DNA of 6,278 nt from Deltaproteobacteria bacterium (GCA_020440745.1 JAGRNM010000083.1:1-6278); one strand, 5' to 3'. Counted from the first letter of the stretch, positions 1 to 6,184 are shown. Program-made: numbers and translations. The notes: generated by a model from the sequence alone, not told the origin.

Positions 1-229
1 CCCTGTTAGAATGGGGATCGGACACCAAGTCTTCTTGACAATCGCAAACCCGACAGCCCCGCTCGTCAGTGCGGCAGGTCTTAGTGCTACAATAAGGATC
101 ATATTCCACACAAGGTCCATAACCCTTATCTACCTTTTGAGGTAAGGCTCTAGAACTACAAGATAAGCTTGCTCCTAACATAGTCGCTAATAGCAATAAT
201 TTAAATAGATGGGAGAGAATAGAAAACAT
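1..229 (-). CDS. Cys-rich exported or lipoprotein-like protein, N-terminal part (cut by window edge)
   Basis: An open frame of 76 codons runs from an ATG at 229 off the left edge with no stop, so the C-terminus is missing. Residues 1-24 form a signal peptide: a short polar start, a hydrophobic stretch rich in Leu/Ala (about 8-23), then LGASLSC with Cys24. The site resembles a lipobox but has Ser at -3 instead of the usual Leu/Val/Ile, so it may be a lipoprotein or a Sec substrate cut by signal peptidase I. The exported part has six cysteines (40, 47, 52, 59, 62, 64). Its end, D-E-R-G-C-R-V-C-D-C, matches the 'DxxGCxxCxC' end of antistasin-type disulfide domains. It starts 42 nt after the hisS stop on the same strand. 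There is no clear Shine-Dalgarno, only a weak AAAG. Function is unknown; I infer export and disulfide bonding only. The signal peptide plus clustered Cys make a real gene likely. Confidence 0.72.
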   Translation of the reverse strand, partial: MFSILSHLFKLLLLATMLGASLSCSSRALPQKVDKGYGPCVEYDPYCSTKTCRTDERGCRVCDCQEDLVSDPHSNR

Positions 230-271
230 CGACTTTAATTTTATTAATGGAAAAAAATTTTAACGTCTTAG

Positions 272-1528
272 CTAGTTATTTAATTTTAGTTTTTTTCTAA
301 AGTCTTGCCAGCTTAATTCAAATTGTTCACCGCTAGCCATGTCTTTGACTAAAAAGCTTTGTTTTTGTCTCTCGCCTTCTCCCAAAATGATCACTAAGTC
401 TGCCTCCCAACGATGAGCTCGCTTGAGTTTAGCTTTTAGAGATCCTTCGCTTAAGTCTATTTGGGCAATCACAGCATCTTGTCTAAGTTCTTCTAGTTTA
501 GGCAATAATAGCTTGGTGGATTCCAAGTCTAAGGCAATAAAATAAACGCGCTTGGCTTGGGTTTTTAATAAACTTGTATCCAATAAAGAGACCAAACGTT
601 CCATGCCTAAGGCAAAACCTACTGCAGGAACAGAAGGCCCTCCAAAGGAAGCCACCAAATGATTATAGCGACCGCCACCAGCCACAGCGTTTTGAGCTCC
701 TAAATCACCACTTAAAAATTCAAAGACCGTTTGATCATAATAATCCAAACCACGCACCAAATAAGGATTGATTTGGTAGTCAATCTTAAGGAGATCTAAA
801 AATTCTTGCACTTGTTTAAAATGCACTCGACTTTCTTCACTTAAAAAAAATTCTAACTTGGGGGCTTCTTTTAAAGCTTCCTGCACCTTAGGGTCTTTAG
901 AGTCCAAAACTCTCAGGGGATTTTTTTGCACTCTTTCCTTAAAATCCTCGCTAAAAAGGTCTTCTATTTTTTTTAAAAAGCCTTGTAAGGCCTCTCGATA
1001 GGCCTGTCTTTCCTCAGGCAATCCCAAGCTATTAATTTGTAAGCTTATCTCTTTTAAATGCAAAGATCGTAGAAGTTTTTCTAAAAGGCTAATCATCTCC
1101 ACATCAGCCATGGGATGGTTACTACCAAAGAGCTCGGCCCCAATCTGATGAAACTGTCTTAGACGACCAGCCTGTGGCCTTTCGTAACGAAACATGGGCC
1201 CCTTATAATAAAAACGCCCCTCTTGGATTTGATGAGAAGTATAATGCTGAATGAAAGCCCTAACCACGCTAGCGGTTCCTTCAGGACGAAGTGCTAACTT
1301 TTGCCCCTTACGATCTTCTAGCTCATACATTTCCTTACTGACAATATCGCTGGTTTCTCCCACGCCTCTTGCAAAGAGTTCTTTAAGTTCTAAAATAGGG
1401 GTGCGAATCTCAGTAAAACCAGCCTTTTCAAAGATCACAGCTGCCTTTGACTCCACCTCTTGCCAAAGCCTGACCTGCAGCTCTTCATAAAGATCTTCCA
1501 TACCACGAAGGGACTGCAGCTTTTTCAT
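272..1528 (-). CDS. hisS: Histidyl-tRNA synthetase (HisRS)
   Basis: This cytoplasmic class II aminoacyl-tRNA synthetase charges tRNA-His with histidine using ATP. At 418 residues it has the usual bacterial length. The catalytic core covers about 1-320: RPEGT at 81-85, motif 2 at 113-132 (FRYERPQAGRLRQFHQIGAE), the histidine-binding LVRGLDYY at 257-264 with the catalytic Arg259, GGGRY at 284-288, and motif 3 GFALGMERL at 304-312. The anticodon-binding domain follows at about 325-415, with DLSEGSLKAKLKRA and LGEGE. Having both the histidine motif and the anticodon domain marks a true synthetase, not the shorter HisZ paralogue. The ATG overlaps the TGA of the upstream TPR gene by 4 nt (ATGA). 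GAAGGAG at 1537-1543 sits 8 nt upstream, supporting this start and coupled translation. The stop is TAG. It is the last housekeeping gene of the presumed operon, and no key residue is missing. Confidence 0.97.
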   Translation of the reverse strand: MKKLQSLRGMEDLYEELQVRLWQEVESKAAVIFEKAGFTEIRTPILELKELFARGVGETSDIVSKEMYELEDRKGQKLALRPEGTASVVRAFIQHYTSHQIQEGRFYYKGPMFRYERPQAGRLRQFHQIGAELFGSNHPMADVEMISLLEKLLRSLHLKEISLQINSLGLPEERQAYREALQGFLKKIEDLFSEDFKERVQKNPLRVLDSKDPKVQEALKEAPKLEFFLSEESRVHFKQVQEFLDLLKIDYQINPYLVRGLDYYDQTVFEFLSGDLGAQNAVAGGGRYNHLVASFGGPSVPAVGFALGMERLVSLLDTSLLKTQAKRVYFIALDLESTKLLLPKLEELRQDAVIAQIDLSEGSLKAKLKRAHRWEADLVIILGEGERQKQSFLVKDMASGEQFELSWQDFRKKLKLNN

Positions 1529-2307
1529 GAAGACTTCTCCTTCATTTCTAAAGCTTTTTTATAGATAGGCTTAAAGGCTTCGTCTTTAGTCAAATTATAC
1601 TTTTCTATTTTTAATAAAGCTTTTGCTGGCTTGTTTAATTTTAAATAAAAAACGCAAAGCTCTTTTAATAAAGACCGCTCTGCCGGACGTCGATATAAGA
1701 TTTTTTCGTAGACTTCAGCCAGAGAGGTCCAATCTTTTTTTTCTTTGCGCAGGTTAAAAGCTAAGCGCTCGTATTCTTTTAAAGAGGACTCTTCATCTCC
1801 TTTTAAAAAATAAAGCTCTGCCAAATGCATGCGAGGAGTAACTTCTTTAGGTCTGGCTGTTAAGAGCTTCTGAGTAAGTCGAATAGCCTCATCCAAATCT
1901 TGATGACTTTGATAATAATGAGCTGCAATTTGATATTGTTGCCCAGCATCATGATGCATATGCATTTTAAGAAATAAATCGCCCAGTTTTTCATTAAACT
2001 CTACCGAGCGAGGAGAATATTTAAGTATTTCTTTGTAGACAGCAATGGCCTTAAGAGAAAAATTATCCTCAATGTATTTTTCCCCTACTTCTCTATAGAG
2101 GGCAATGCCGTTTAGAACGTCTTGTTTTTTAAAGTATTCTCGACCCAGCTGTAGTTTGATCCTTAAGTCTTTAGGATTTTCTGCAGCTTTGACCTCTAAG
2201 TCACGTAAGGTTTTTGGCTTGCCACTCTTTTGTAAAGTAGATTTTAGCTTGCCAAACCAAGACTTAGCCACACCGGTTATGTTAGTTTTTTCTTTCTTTG
2301 AGTCCAT
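1525..2307 (-). CDS. Tetratricopeptide repeat (TPR) protein, unknown role
   Basis: A 260-residue protein with no signal peptide or membrane segment, so probably cytoplasmic. The first 40 residues are Lys-rich and likely flexible. From about 47 to 240 it is helical and divides into five or so degenerate TPR units of about 34 residues. The clearest are near 47-80 (LGREYFKKQDVLNGIALYREV), 81-114 (SLKAIAVYKEILKYSPRSVE), 118-152 (AGQQYQIAAHYYQS, then DEAIRLTQKLL) and 153-188 (RMHLAELYFLKGDEESSLKEYE), with a weaker one at 192-230. TPR arrays bind peptides or protein partners; nothing here points to a particular one. The ATG at 2307 lies inside the aroQ 3' end (26-nt overlap) and is backed by GAAGG 9 nt upstream. 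Its TGA overlaps the hisS ATG. Its place between aroQ and hisS suggests co-expression but does not reveal function. Confidence 0.88.
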   Translation of the reverse strand: MDSKKEKTNITGVAKSWFGKLKSTLQKSGKPKTLRDLEVKAAENPKDLRIKLQLGREYFKKQDVLNGIALYREVGEKYIEDNFSLKAIAVYKEILKYSPRSVEFNEKLGDLFLKMHMHHDAGQQYQIAAHYYQSHQDLDEAIRLTQKLLTARPKEVTPRMHLAELYFLKGDEESSLKEYERLAFNLRKEKKDWTSLAEVYEKILYRRPAERSLLKELCVFYLKLNKPAKALLKIEKYNLTKDEAFKPIYKKALEMKEKSS

Positions 2308-2743
2308 GCACTAATGCCTTCAAACCTAGGACATAGGAATAAGCTCCAAAGCCGCTGACCTGACCTAAGACCACTGGCGCAATCAATGATTGATGGCGAA
2401 AGGTCTCCCGTTGATAAATATTACTAAGATGCACTTCCACAGCAGGTATTTTAACGGCGGCTACTGCGTCACGAAGAGCCACACTAGTATGGGTATAAGC
2501 TGCTAGATTAAGCAAAAGTCCATCGTACTGAGTCCTTGCTTCTTGGATAGCTTGTACTAGTTCTCCTTCGCCATTATATTGCTCGGCATGGAGACCAACG
2601 CCAAGTTCTTTGGCAAGCTTCTCTAGGCTTTTGTTAATTTCTTCTAAAGAAGTCTTTCCATAGATACCTGGCTCTCGGTCTCCCAAAAGATTGAGATTAG
2701 GACCGTGCAAAACTAATATCTTTAATTTTTTAGTTTTGCTCAT
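2282..2743 (-). CDS. aroQ: 3-dehydroquinate dehydratase, type II
   Basis: Catalyses step 3 of the shikimate pathway: reversible anti-type dehydration of 3-dehydroquinate to 3-dehydroshikimate, without a Schiff base. The family forms a cytoplasmic dodecamer. At 153 residues it has the typical length. Active-site residues are visible by comparison with the Mycobacterium enzyme: HGPNLNLLG at 13-21, Arg23 and the catalytic Tyr28 in REPGIYG, Asn79, His85 in AYTHTS, EVH with His105, and Arg112/Arg116 in QRETFRH. One oddity is that Asn79 is followed by Leu, where I expect Pro or sometimes Ala (NPxAYTH). The substrate loop 55-61 reads QYNGEGE rather than the common QSNHEGE. The ATG at 2743 lies 14 nt inside the preceding small gene, with GAGGT at 2749-2753. 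The 3' end overlaps the TPR gene by 26 nt. I expect it to be functional. Confidence 0.96.
   Translation of the reverse strand: MSKTKKLKILVLHGPNLNLLGDREPGIYGKTSLEEINKSLEKLAKELGVGLHAEQYNGEGELVQAIQEARTQYDGLLLNLAAYTHTSVALRDAVAAVKIPAVEVHLSNIYQRETFRHQSLIAPVVLGQVSGFGAYSYVLGLKALVHGLKERKN
2317..2321 (-). promoter_or_regulatory. Ribosome-binding site for the 260-residue TPR gene, inside aroQ
   Basis: GAAGG on the minus strand lies 9 nt before the ATG at 2307 and inside the last codons of aroQ. It supports this start despite the 26-nt overlap, and implies reinitiation or coupling with aroQ translation. Confidence 0.6.
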
Positions 2744-2987
2744 GCTTTACCTCACTAGATTTAGCCTCTTGAGAAGTCTCACGATGTTCTCGGCCTTTTT
2801 GTAAAAACTTCTCAAAATTAGCCTCAGCCTCTTCTTCTAACTGGCTTAATAAAGTACGAACCGAATCTAAATGAGGGTTTTTCTCTAAAATTTTTTTAGC
2901 TAAATCCCTGGCCAATTGGGGAGAACCCTGTTCTTTGAGCAATTTGACCATGCTTTCGGTATGATAAAGAGGGTCTAGTTCAAACAT
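2730..2987 (-). CDS. Small TPR-like helical protein, unknown role
   Basis: An 85-residue protein that I cannot name. Residues 7-50 look like one TPR unit plus part of another: YHTESMVKLLKEQGSPQLAR, then DLAKKILEKNPHLDSVRTLL. The 'TE(S/T)MxxLxxxQG' opening recalls the first repeat of small TPR proteins common in deltaproteobacterial genomes (general knowledge, not checked). Residues 50-85 are rich in Glu/Lys/Gln, probably a charged helix followed by a disordered tail. There is no signal peptide. It begins 19 nt after aroKB with only a weak CGGA as ribosome-binding sequence, and its last 14 nt overlap the aroQ start, so it probably couples aroQ translation to upstream reading. It may be a separate small adaptor, or the detached relative of a TPR array. 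It appears real because it fills the gap between aroKB and aroQ exactly and has TPR-like composition. Confidence 0.75.
   Translation of the reverse strand: MFELDPLYHTESMVKLLKEQGSPQLARDLAKKILEKNPHLDSVRTLLSQLEEEAEANFEKFLQKGREHRETSQEAKSSEVKHEQN
2749..2753 (-). promoter_or_regulatory. Ribosome-binding site for aroQ, inside the preceding small gene
   Basis: GAGGT on the minus strand, 5 nt before the aroQ ATG at 2743, sits inside the final codons of the 85-residue protein. It fixes the aroQ start and supports the 14-nt overlap as genuine. Confidence 0.6.
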
Positions 2988-3006
2988 CGCGTATTCCGTT
3001 ATTGTT

Positions 3007-4587
3007 TTATAAAATTTGTAATACCTCGGACAAATCCGTTTTTTGAGTAAAGGCCTGACCGATTTTCTTTAAATAAACAAAATTAATCTGATCTGACAGT
3101 CTTTTTTTATCTTGTTTTAAAGCATTAAGATATTGGGCATGGGAATACTTAGGAAAATCCACAGGCAAACCAGCACTTTTGATTAAATTAACTAAGGCTT
3201 CTAGGGATTTTTGAGGAAATCCAAAACGATGAGAGCTAAGCTTAGCCGCATAGATCATACCTATCGCTACGGCCTCTCCATGACGATACTTAGCATAAGA
3301 GCTTAAAGATTCAATCGCATGCCCCAGACTATGCCCAAAATTTAATAAAGAACGCAAACCAGAGCGTTCTTCTTCGTCTTTTTCCACCACATAGGCCTTC
3401 CATTCGCAAGAACGACGGATGATATCTTCCATTCCTTTTCCAGGCGTGGCTAAAATAGACTTCATCCGTTTTTGTAGATTCTGAAAAAGCTCCCCATCAA
3501 AAATAGCTGCATACTTGATGACCTCTGCTAAGCCAGCGACAAATTCTCGCTTAGGCAAAGTCTTGAGTAGAGTCTCGTCCATAATGACTAGTTTGGGCTG
3601 ATAAAAGGCCCCCACTAAGTTTTTTCCCTGGGGCAAATCCACACCAGTCTTACCGCCGATAGAGCTGTCTACCTGAGCCAAGAGGGTACTAGGAATTTGC
3701 ACAAAAGGAACCCCTCTTAAATAAGTGGCCGCTGCAAAACCCACCATGTCTCCTAAAACTCCTCCACCTAAGGCAATCAAAGTAGTCTCTCGGTCTGCTC
3801 CTACCTTGACTAGTTGGGTGTAGAGTTTTTCCATAGTTGCTAGATTTTTATGCTGCTCACCATCGGGCAAGATAATTTTAGAAACCTCAAAGTCTTTAGA
3901 AAGAGCCTTCAAATAGTTTTTTCCATACATAGAATCCAAAAGACGATGGGTCACTAAAACTAGTTTTTTAGAAGGCAAATGGGCTTTAAGTATCCAAGGC
4001 AAAAGCTTAGCGCTGTTTTTAAGAAAGTATAAGGGGTAAGAACGCTTGCCTAAACCTACCCAAAGAGCTGATTTTTCACTTATTAAACGCTGACTAATTT
4101 CTTTAGCAAGCTCATCGGGAGATCTATCATCAGTCACTACTTTAAAAGGAATACTTTGATAAAAAGACTCTCGCTTTGCCAAAAGCTTGCTTAACTTTTT
4201 TTCTAAATCTCCTTTTAATAAAGGACGGGATTGGTCATCTTGAAGACGTTTAATTAAGTTAGCAGGCTTGGCCTTAAGCAAAATTAAACTGCCAGCTTGA
4301 GAAAGTTTTTTTAATTTAGCCTTAGAACAAACGGCTCCGCCTCCCAAGGCTAAGACTGCTGGTCCCTTAGCTAAACAGGCCTCAATGGCCTCAAGCTCAT
4401 AACGACGGAAAGCCGCTTCACCCTCTTTTGCAAAAATTTGATTAATAGACTTGCCTCTAGATTTTTCAACTTCTTGATCCGTATCCCAAAAAGGCAAATG
4501 AAGTTTTTTGGCCAATAACTTTCCGACAGTTGACTTACCTGAAGCCATCATGCCCGCAAGTAAGATGCTTTGTTGAATTTTTTTCAT
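3007..4587 (-). CDS. aroKB: Bifunctional shikimate kinase / 3-dehydroquinate synthase (AroK-AroB fusion)
   Basis: One 526-residue frame carries two shikimate-pathway enzymes. Residues 1-170 are shikimate kinase (shikimate + ATP to shikimate 3-phosphate): Walker A GMMASGKST at 12-20, shikimate-binding DTD at 35-37, FRRYE at 60-64, GGG at 82-84, and lid RPLL at 121-124. After a linker of only about five residues, 175-526 is NAD- and metal-dependent dehydroquinate synthase (DAHP to 3-dehydroquinate, step 2). It shows the NAD-binding GGGVLGD at 274-280, PSTLLAQVDSSIGGKTG at 299-315, and metal ligands Glu355 (AEVIKY), His419 (NFGHSLGHAIE) and His436 (HGE). Both halves are full length with their key residues, so both activities are expected. 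Such fusions are known, for example in Thermotoga maritima, but separate aroK and aroB genes are commoner. It begins 29 nt after aroC; no good Shine-Dalgarno precedes the ATG, and Walker A only 12 residues in rules out a much later start. Confidence 0.95.
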   Translation of the reverse strand: MKKIQQSILLAGMMASGKSTVGKLLAKKLHLPFWDTDQEVEKSRGKSINQIFAKEGEAAFRRYELEAIEACLAKGPAVLALGGGAVCSKAKLKKLSQAGSLILLKAKPANLIKRLQDDQSRPLLKGDLEKKLSKLLAKRESFYQSIPFKVVTDDRSPDELAKEISQRLISEKSALWVGLGKRSYPLYFLKNSAKLLPWILKAHLPSKKLVLVTHRLLDSMYGKNYLKALSKDFEVSKIILPDGEQHKNLATMEKLYTQLVKVGADRETTLIALGGGVLGDMVGFAAATYLRGVPFVQIPSTLLAQVDSSIGGKTGVDLPQGKNLVGAFYQPKLVIMDETLLKTLPKREFVAGLAEVIKYAAIFDGELFQNLQKRMKSILATPGKGMEDIIRRSCEWKAYVVEKDEEERSGLRSLLNFGHSLGHAIESLSSYAKYRHGEAVAIGMIYAAKLSSHRFGFPQKSLEALVNLIKSAGLPVDFPKYSHAQYLNALKQDKKRLSDQINFVYLKKIGQAFTQKTDLSEVLQIL

Positions 4588-4594
4588 GATCGGG

Positions 4595-4606
4595 AAAAGA
4601 TCTTTT
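4595..4606. repeat. 12-bp perfect palindrome in the aroC-aroKB gap
   Basis: AAAAGATCTTTT is perfectly self-complementary and occupies the place where the aroKB ribosome-binding site would be expected (8-19 nt before its ATG at 4587). With no true loop bases it would make only a weak RNA hairpin, so I see a dyad but cannot assign a function. Confidence 0.4.
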
Positions 4607-4616
4607 AGAGCTAAGC

Positions 4617-5795
4617 TTAATAAGCCTTGATCTGCTCTTGATAGCTTTTAAAATTTCTTAAACACTCCTCCATACTATCCCCCCCAAACTTTTCTAAATA
4701 AGCATCGGCTAAAGTAATAGCGACCACAGCCTCTCCAATAACTGCTGCCGCAGCAATAGCACAGGTGTCACTACGCTCCACACTAGCGGCTTCTTCTGCC
4801 TTAGTGTCAATATCCACCGTCTTAAGGGGCTTATAAAGAGTGCTAATAGGCTTTAAAAAACCCCTGACTAATAAAGGCTCTCCAGTAGTCATCGAACCCT
4901 CTAAGCCACCAGCCCGATTACTTAAACGATAAAAGTGCTTTGCTTGATCATCATAGGCGATTTCATCATGGACCTGAGAACCAAAACTCTGGGCTCCTTG
5001 ATAACCCTCGCCAATCTCCATCCCCTTCACTGCTTGGATACTCAACAAGGCCTGAGCCAAACGCCCATCCAACTTACGATCCCAGTGCACATAACTACCA
5101 ATACCAGGCACCAAACCCTCTACATAAACTTCAAAAATACCCCCTAAAGAGTCGCCTTTTTTCTTGGCTTCATCAATTAAAGCCACCATTTGCCCCTCCA
5201 CCTTTTTATCAAAACAACGTAAAGGGCTGTCCTCTGTCTTATCCCAAATAGCCTTAACACTATCAGGCCTCTGTTGAGCACGGAGTGGTCCTACCTGCAA
5301 AACATGGCCCCCTATCTTAACACCAAAATCTTCCAAAAATCGGCGACACACCGCGCCTACTGCTACCCTACTCGTGGTTTCTCTGGCGCTAGAACGCTCT
5401 AAGACATTACGCAAATCCCTAAAATGATACTTTAATCCTCCTACTAAATCCGCATGACCAGGACGGGGCCTTTTAACTACCCTCTTTAAAGGCTCAGTGG
5501 GTTCACTAGGACTCATCTCATTTTGCCAATTTTGCCAATCGCGGTTTTCGATTAACAAACACAGAGGCGAACCCAAGGTCTTACCATGACGCAATCCAGC
5601 ACGAATCGTCACTTCATCTTTTTCGATTTTCATTCTTCCACCACGGCCATGGCCTTTTTGACGACGGGCTAAATCACGATTAATATCCTCCACCGATAAG
5701 GACAAACCGCTGGGTAAGCCTTCTACAATACTAGTTAGGCCCGGTCCATGGGACTCGCCGCTGGTAAGATAACGAAGTCGACTAAGTGATTGCAT
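4617..5795 (-). CDS. aroC: Chorismate synthase
   Basis: Catalyses the last step of the shikimate pathway: loss of phosphate from 5-enolpyruvylshikimate 3-phosphate to give chorismate, precursor of Phe, Tyr, Trp, folate and quinones. It needs reduced FMN. The 392-residue length lies at the upper end of the usual bacterial range. All three family signatures are present: GESHGPGL at 13-20 with active-site His16, ERSSARETT at 133-141, and ERSDTCAIAAA at 340-350 with the catalytic Asp343. The central RPGHADLVG (His114) and the Gly-rich KGHGRGGRMKIEKDEV loop (47-62) are also typical. No NADPH-flavin reductase domain is fused, so reduced flavin must come from elsewhere (monofunctional class). The ATG at 5795 is the only plausible start, as a stop lies 8 codons upstream. 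No Shine-Dalgarno is seen in the AT-rich 41-nt gap after the HTH gene. It is followed after 29 nt by aroKB. Confidence 0.97.
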   Translation of the reverse strand: MQSLSRLRYLTSGESHGPGLTSIVEGLPSGLSLSVEDINRDLARRQKGHGRGGRMKIEKDEVTIRAGLRHGKTLGSPLCLLIENRDWQNWQNEMSPSEPTEPLKRVVKRPRPGHADLVGGLKYHFRDLRNVLERSSARETTSRVAVGAVCRRFLEDFGVKIGGHVLQVGPLRAQQRPDSVKAIWDKTEDSPLRCFDKKVEGQMVALIDEAKKKGDSLGGIFEVYVEGLVPGIGSYVHWDRKLDGRLAQALLSIQAVKGMEIGEGYQGAQSFGSQVHDEIAYDDQAKHFYRLSNRAGGLEGSMTTGEPLLVRGFLKPISTLYKPLKTVDIDTKAEEAASVERSDTCAIAAAAVIGEAVVAITLADAYLEKFGGDSMEECLRNFKSYQEQIKAY

Positions 5796-5836
5796 GATGA
5801 AATGAATAGAAGATTAATTAAAAAAGCAGAAGTATT

Positions 5837-6085
5837 TTAATTTTCAGGAAAAACCTTATCCTTGTCCTTTAATTGATAGCCCAAGGCCAAAATAATCTTT
5901 CGCTTGGTGTCCATACGACAAGGAATACCTCGTTCTACCCGATCAATCGTTAAAGCGCTCAAGCCTGCTTTTCGAGCCAGCTCGGCCTTACTCATGAGGT
6001 GCTTTTCTCGCACTTCCTTGACTTTATTATGCACCAAAGCTGAATCTCGAGTGCTTTTTTTCAAAATGCTGCTCCCAGTGTCCAT
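5837..6085 (-). CDS. Small XRE/Cro-CI-type helix-turn-helix regulator
   Basis: An 82-residue DNA-binding protein with a single Cro/CI-like HTH and no ligand-binding domain. The fold spans about 19-69: helix 1 KVKEVREKHL (21-30), helix 2 KAELARKA (33-40), turn GLS (41-43), recognition helix ALTIDRVERG (44-53), then MDTKRKIILALG (58-69). The 'MSKAELARKAGLS...RVERG.PCRM.TKRKI.LALG' pattern resembles short XRE proteins I associate with deltaproteobacterial genomes; this is recollection, not a search. I chose the ATG at 6085 because GAGAAGGA (6095-6102) lies 9 nt upstream of it; the ATG at 6094, three codons earlier, would abut that sequence directly. It is first in the run, 41 nt before aroC, and dyads lie upstream, so regulation of itself and the aro genes is a reasonable inference. 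The target is not shown. Confidence 0.87.
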   Translation of the reverse strand: MDTGSSILKKSTRDSALVHNKVKEVREKHLMSKAELARKAGLSALTIDRVERGIPCRMDTKRKIILALGYQLKDKDKVFPEN

Positions 6086-6094
6086 GCCTATCAT

Positions 6095-6102
6095 TCCTTC
6101 TC
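6095..6102 (-). promoter_or_regulatory. Ribosome-binding site deciding the HTH gene start
   Basis: GAGAAGGA on the minus strand is a strong Shine-Dalgarno. It is 9 nt from the ATG at 6085 but has zero spacing to the ATG at 6094, so it favours the shorter 82-residue product over the 85-residue one. Confidence 0.7.
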
Positions 6103-6120
6103 AATGCTTCTCTAGAGGCT

Positions 6121-6180
6121 TTTTCTTGATCCATCATTTTCCAAAAACTTTATTGCCTAGAAAAGGACCCATCAAGAAAA
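6121..6180. repeat. 10-bp perfect inverted repeat flanking the candidate promoter
   Basis: TTTTCTTGAT (6121-6130) and ATCAAGAAAA (6171-6180) are exact reverse complements separated by 40 nt. The 6171-6180 arm overlaps the candidate -35 hexamer, and the other arm lies just downstream of the expected transcript start. This is the layout of a pair of operators, or of a long-loop stem if transcription starts further upstream. Function is inferred only from position. Confidence 0.5.
6147..6175 (-). promoter_or_regulatory. Candidate sigma70-type promoter for the aro operon
   Basis: On the minus strand TTGATG (6170-6175) is separated by exactly 17 nt from TAAAGT (6147-6152); each hexamer matches the consensus at 4 of 6 positions. 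A start near 6140 would leave a leader of about 55 nt before the HTH ATG at 6085. The match is modest in AT-rich DNA, so this is a candidate only. Confidence 0.35.
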
Positions 6181-6184
6181 CTGA

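Noticed and set aside
230..271. An A/T tract after hisS (AAAATTTTTTT on the minus strand) considered as a terminator.
   Set aside because: There is no stable GC-containing stem before the T run, so termination cannot be claimed; the downstream Cys-rich gene may be read through or have its own AT-rich promoter.
574..1490. Two plus-strand frames inside hisS (574-771 and 1251-1490).
   Set aside because: They are shadows of hisS, with no recognisable domain and no ribosome-binding context. The same applies to the frame at 2105-2314 opposite the TPR gene.
4935..5251. Two overlapping plus-strand frames inside aroC (70 and 103 codons).
   Set aside because: Both are antisense to the conserved body of chorismate synthase and their translations are low-complexity and motif-free.
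6106..6119. Short palindrome CTCTAGAG just before the HTH ribosome-binding site.
   Set aside because: Eight self-complementary bases with no loop occur often by chance; no supporting context.
6027..6137. A 36-codon minus-strand open frame (starting M-M-D-Q-E-K) overlapping the start of the HTH gene in another frame; considered as a leader peptide.
   Set aside because: It has no run of Phe, Tyr or Trp codons that would suggest attenuation, no good ribosome-binding site, and it overlaps a well-supported gene. Probably chance.
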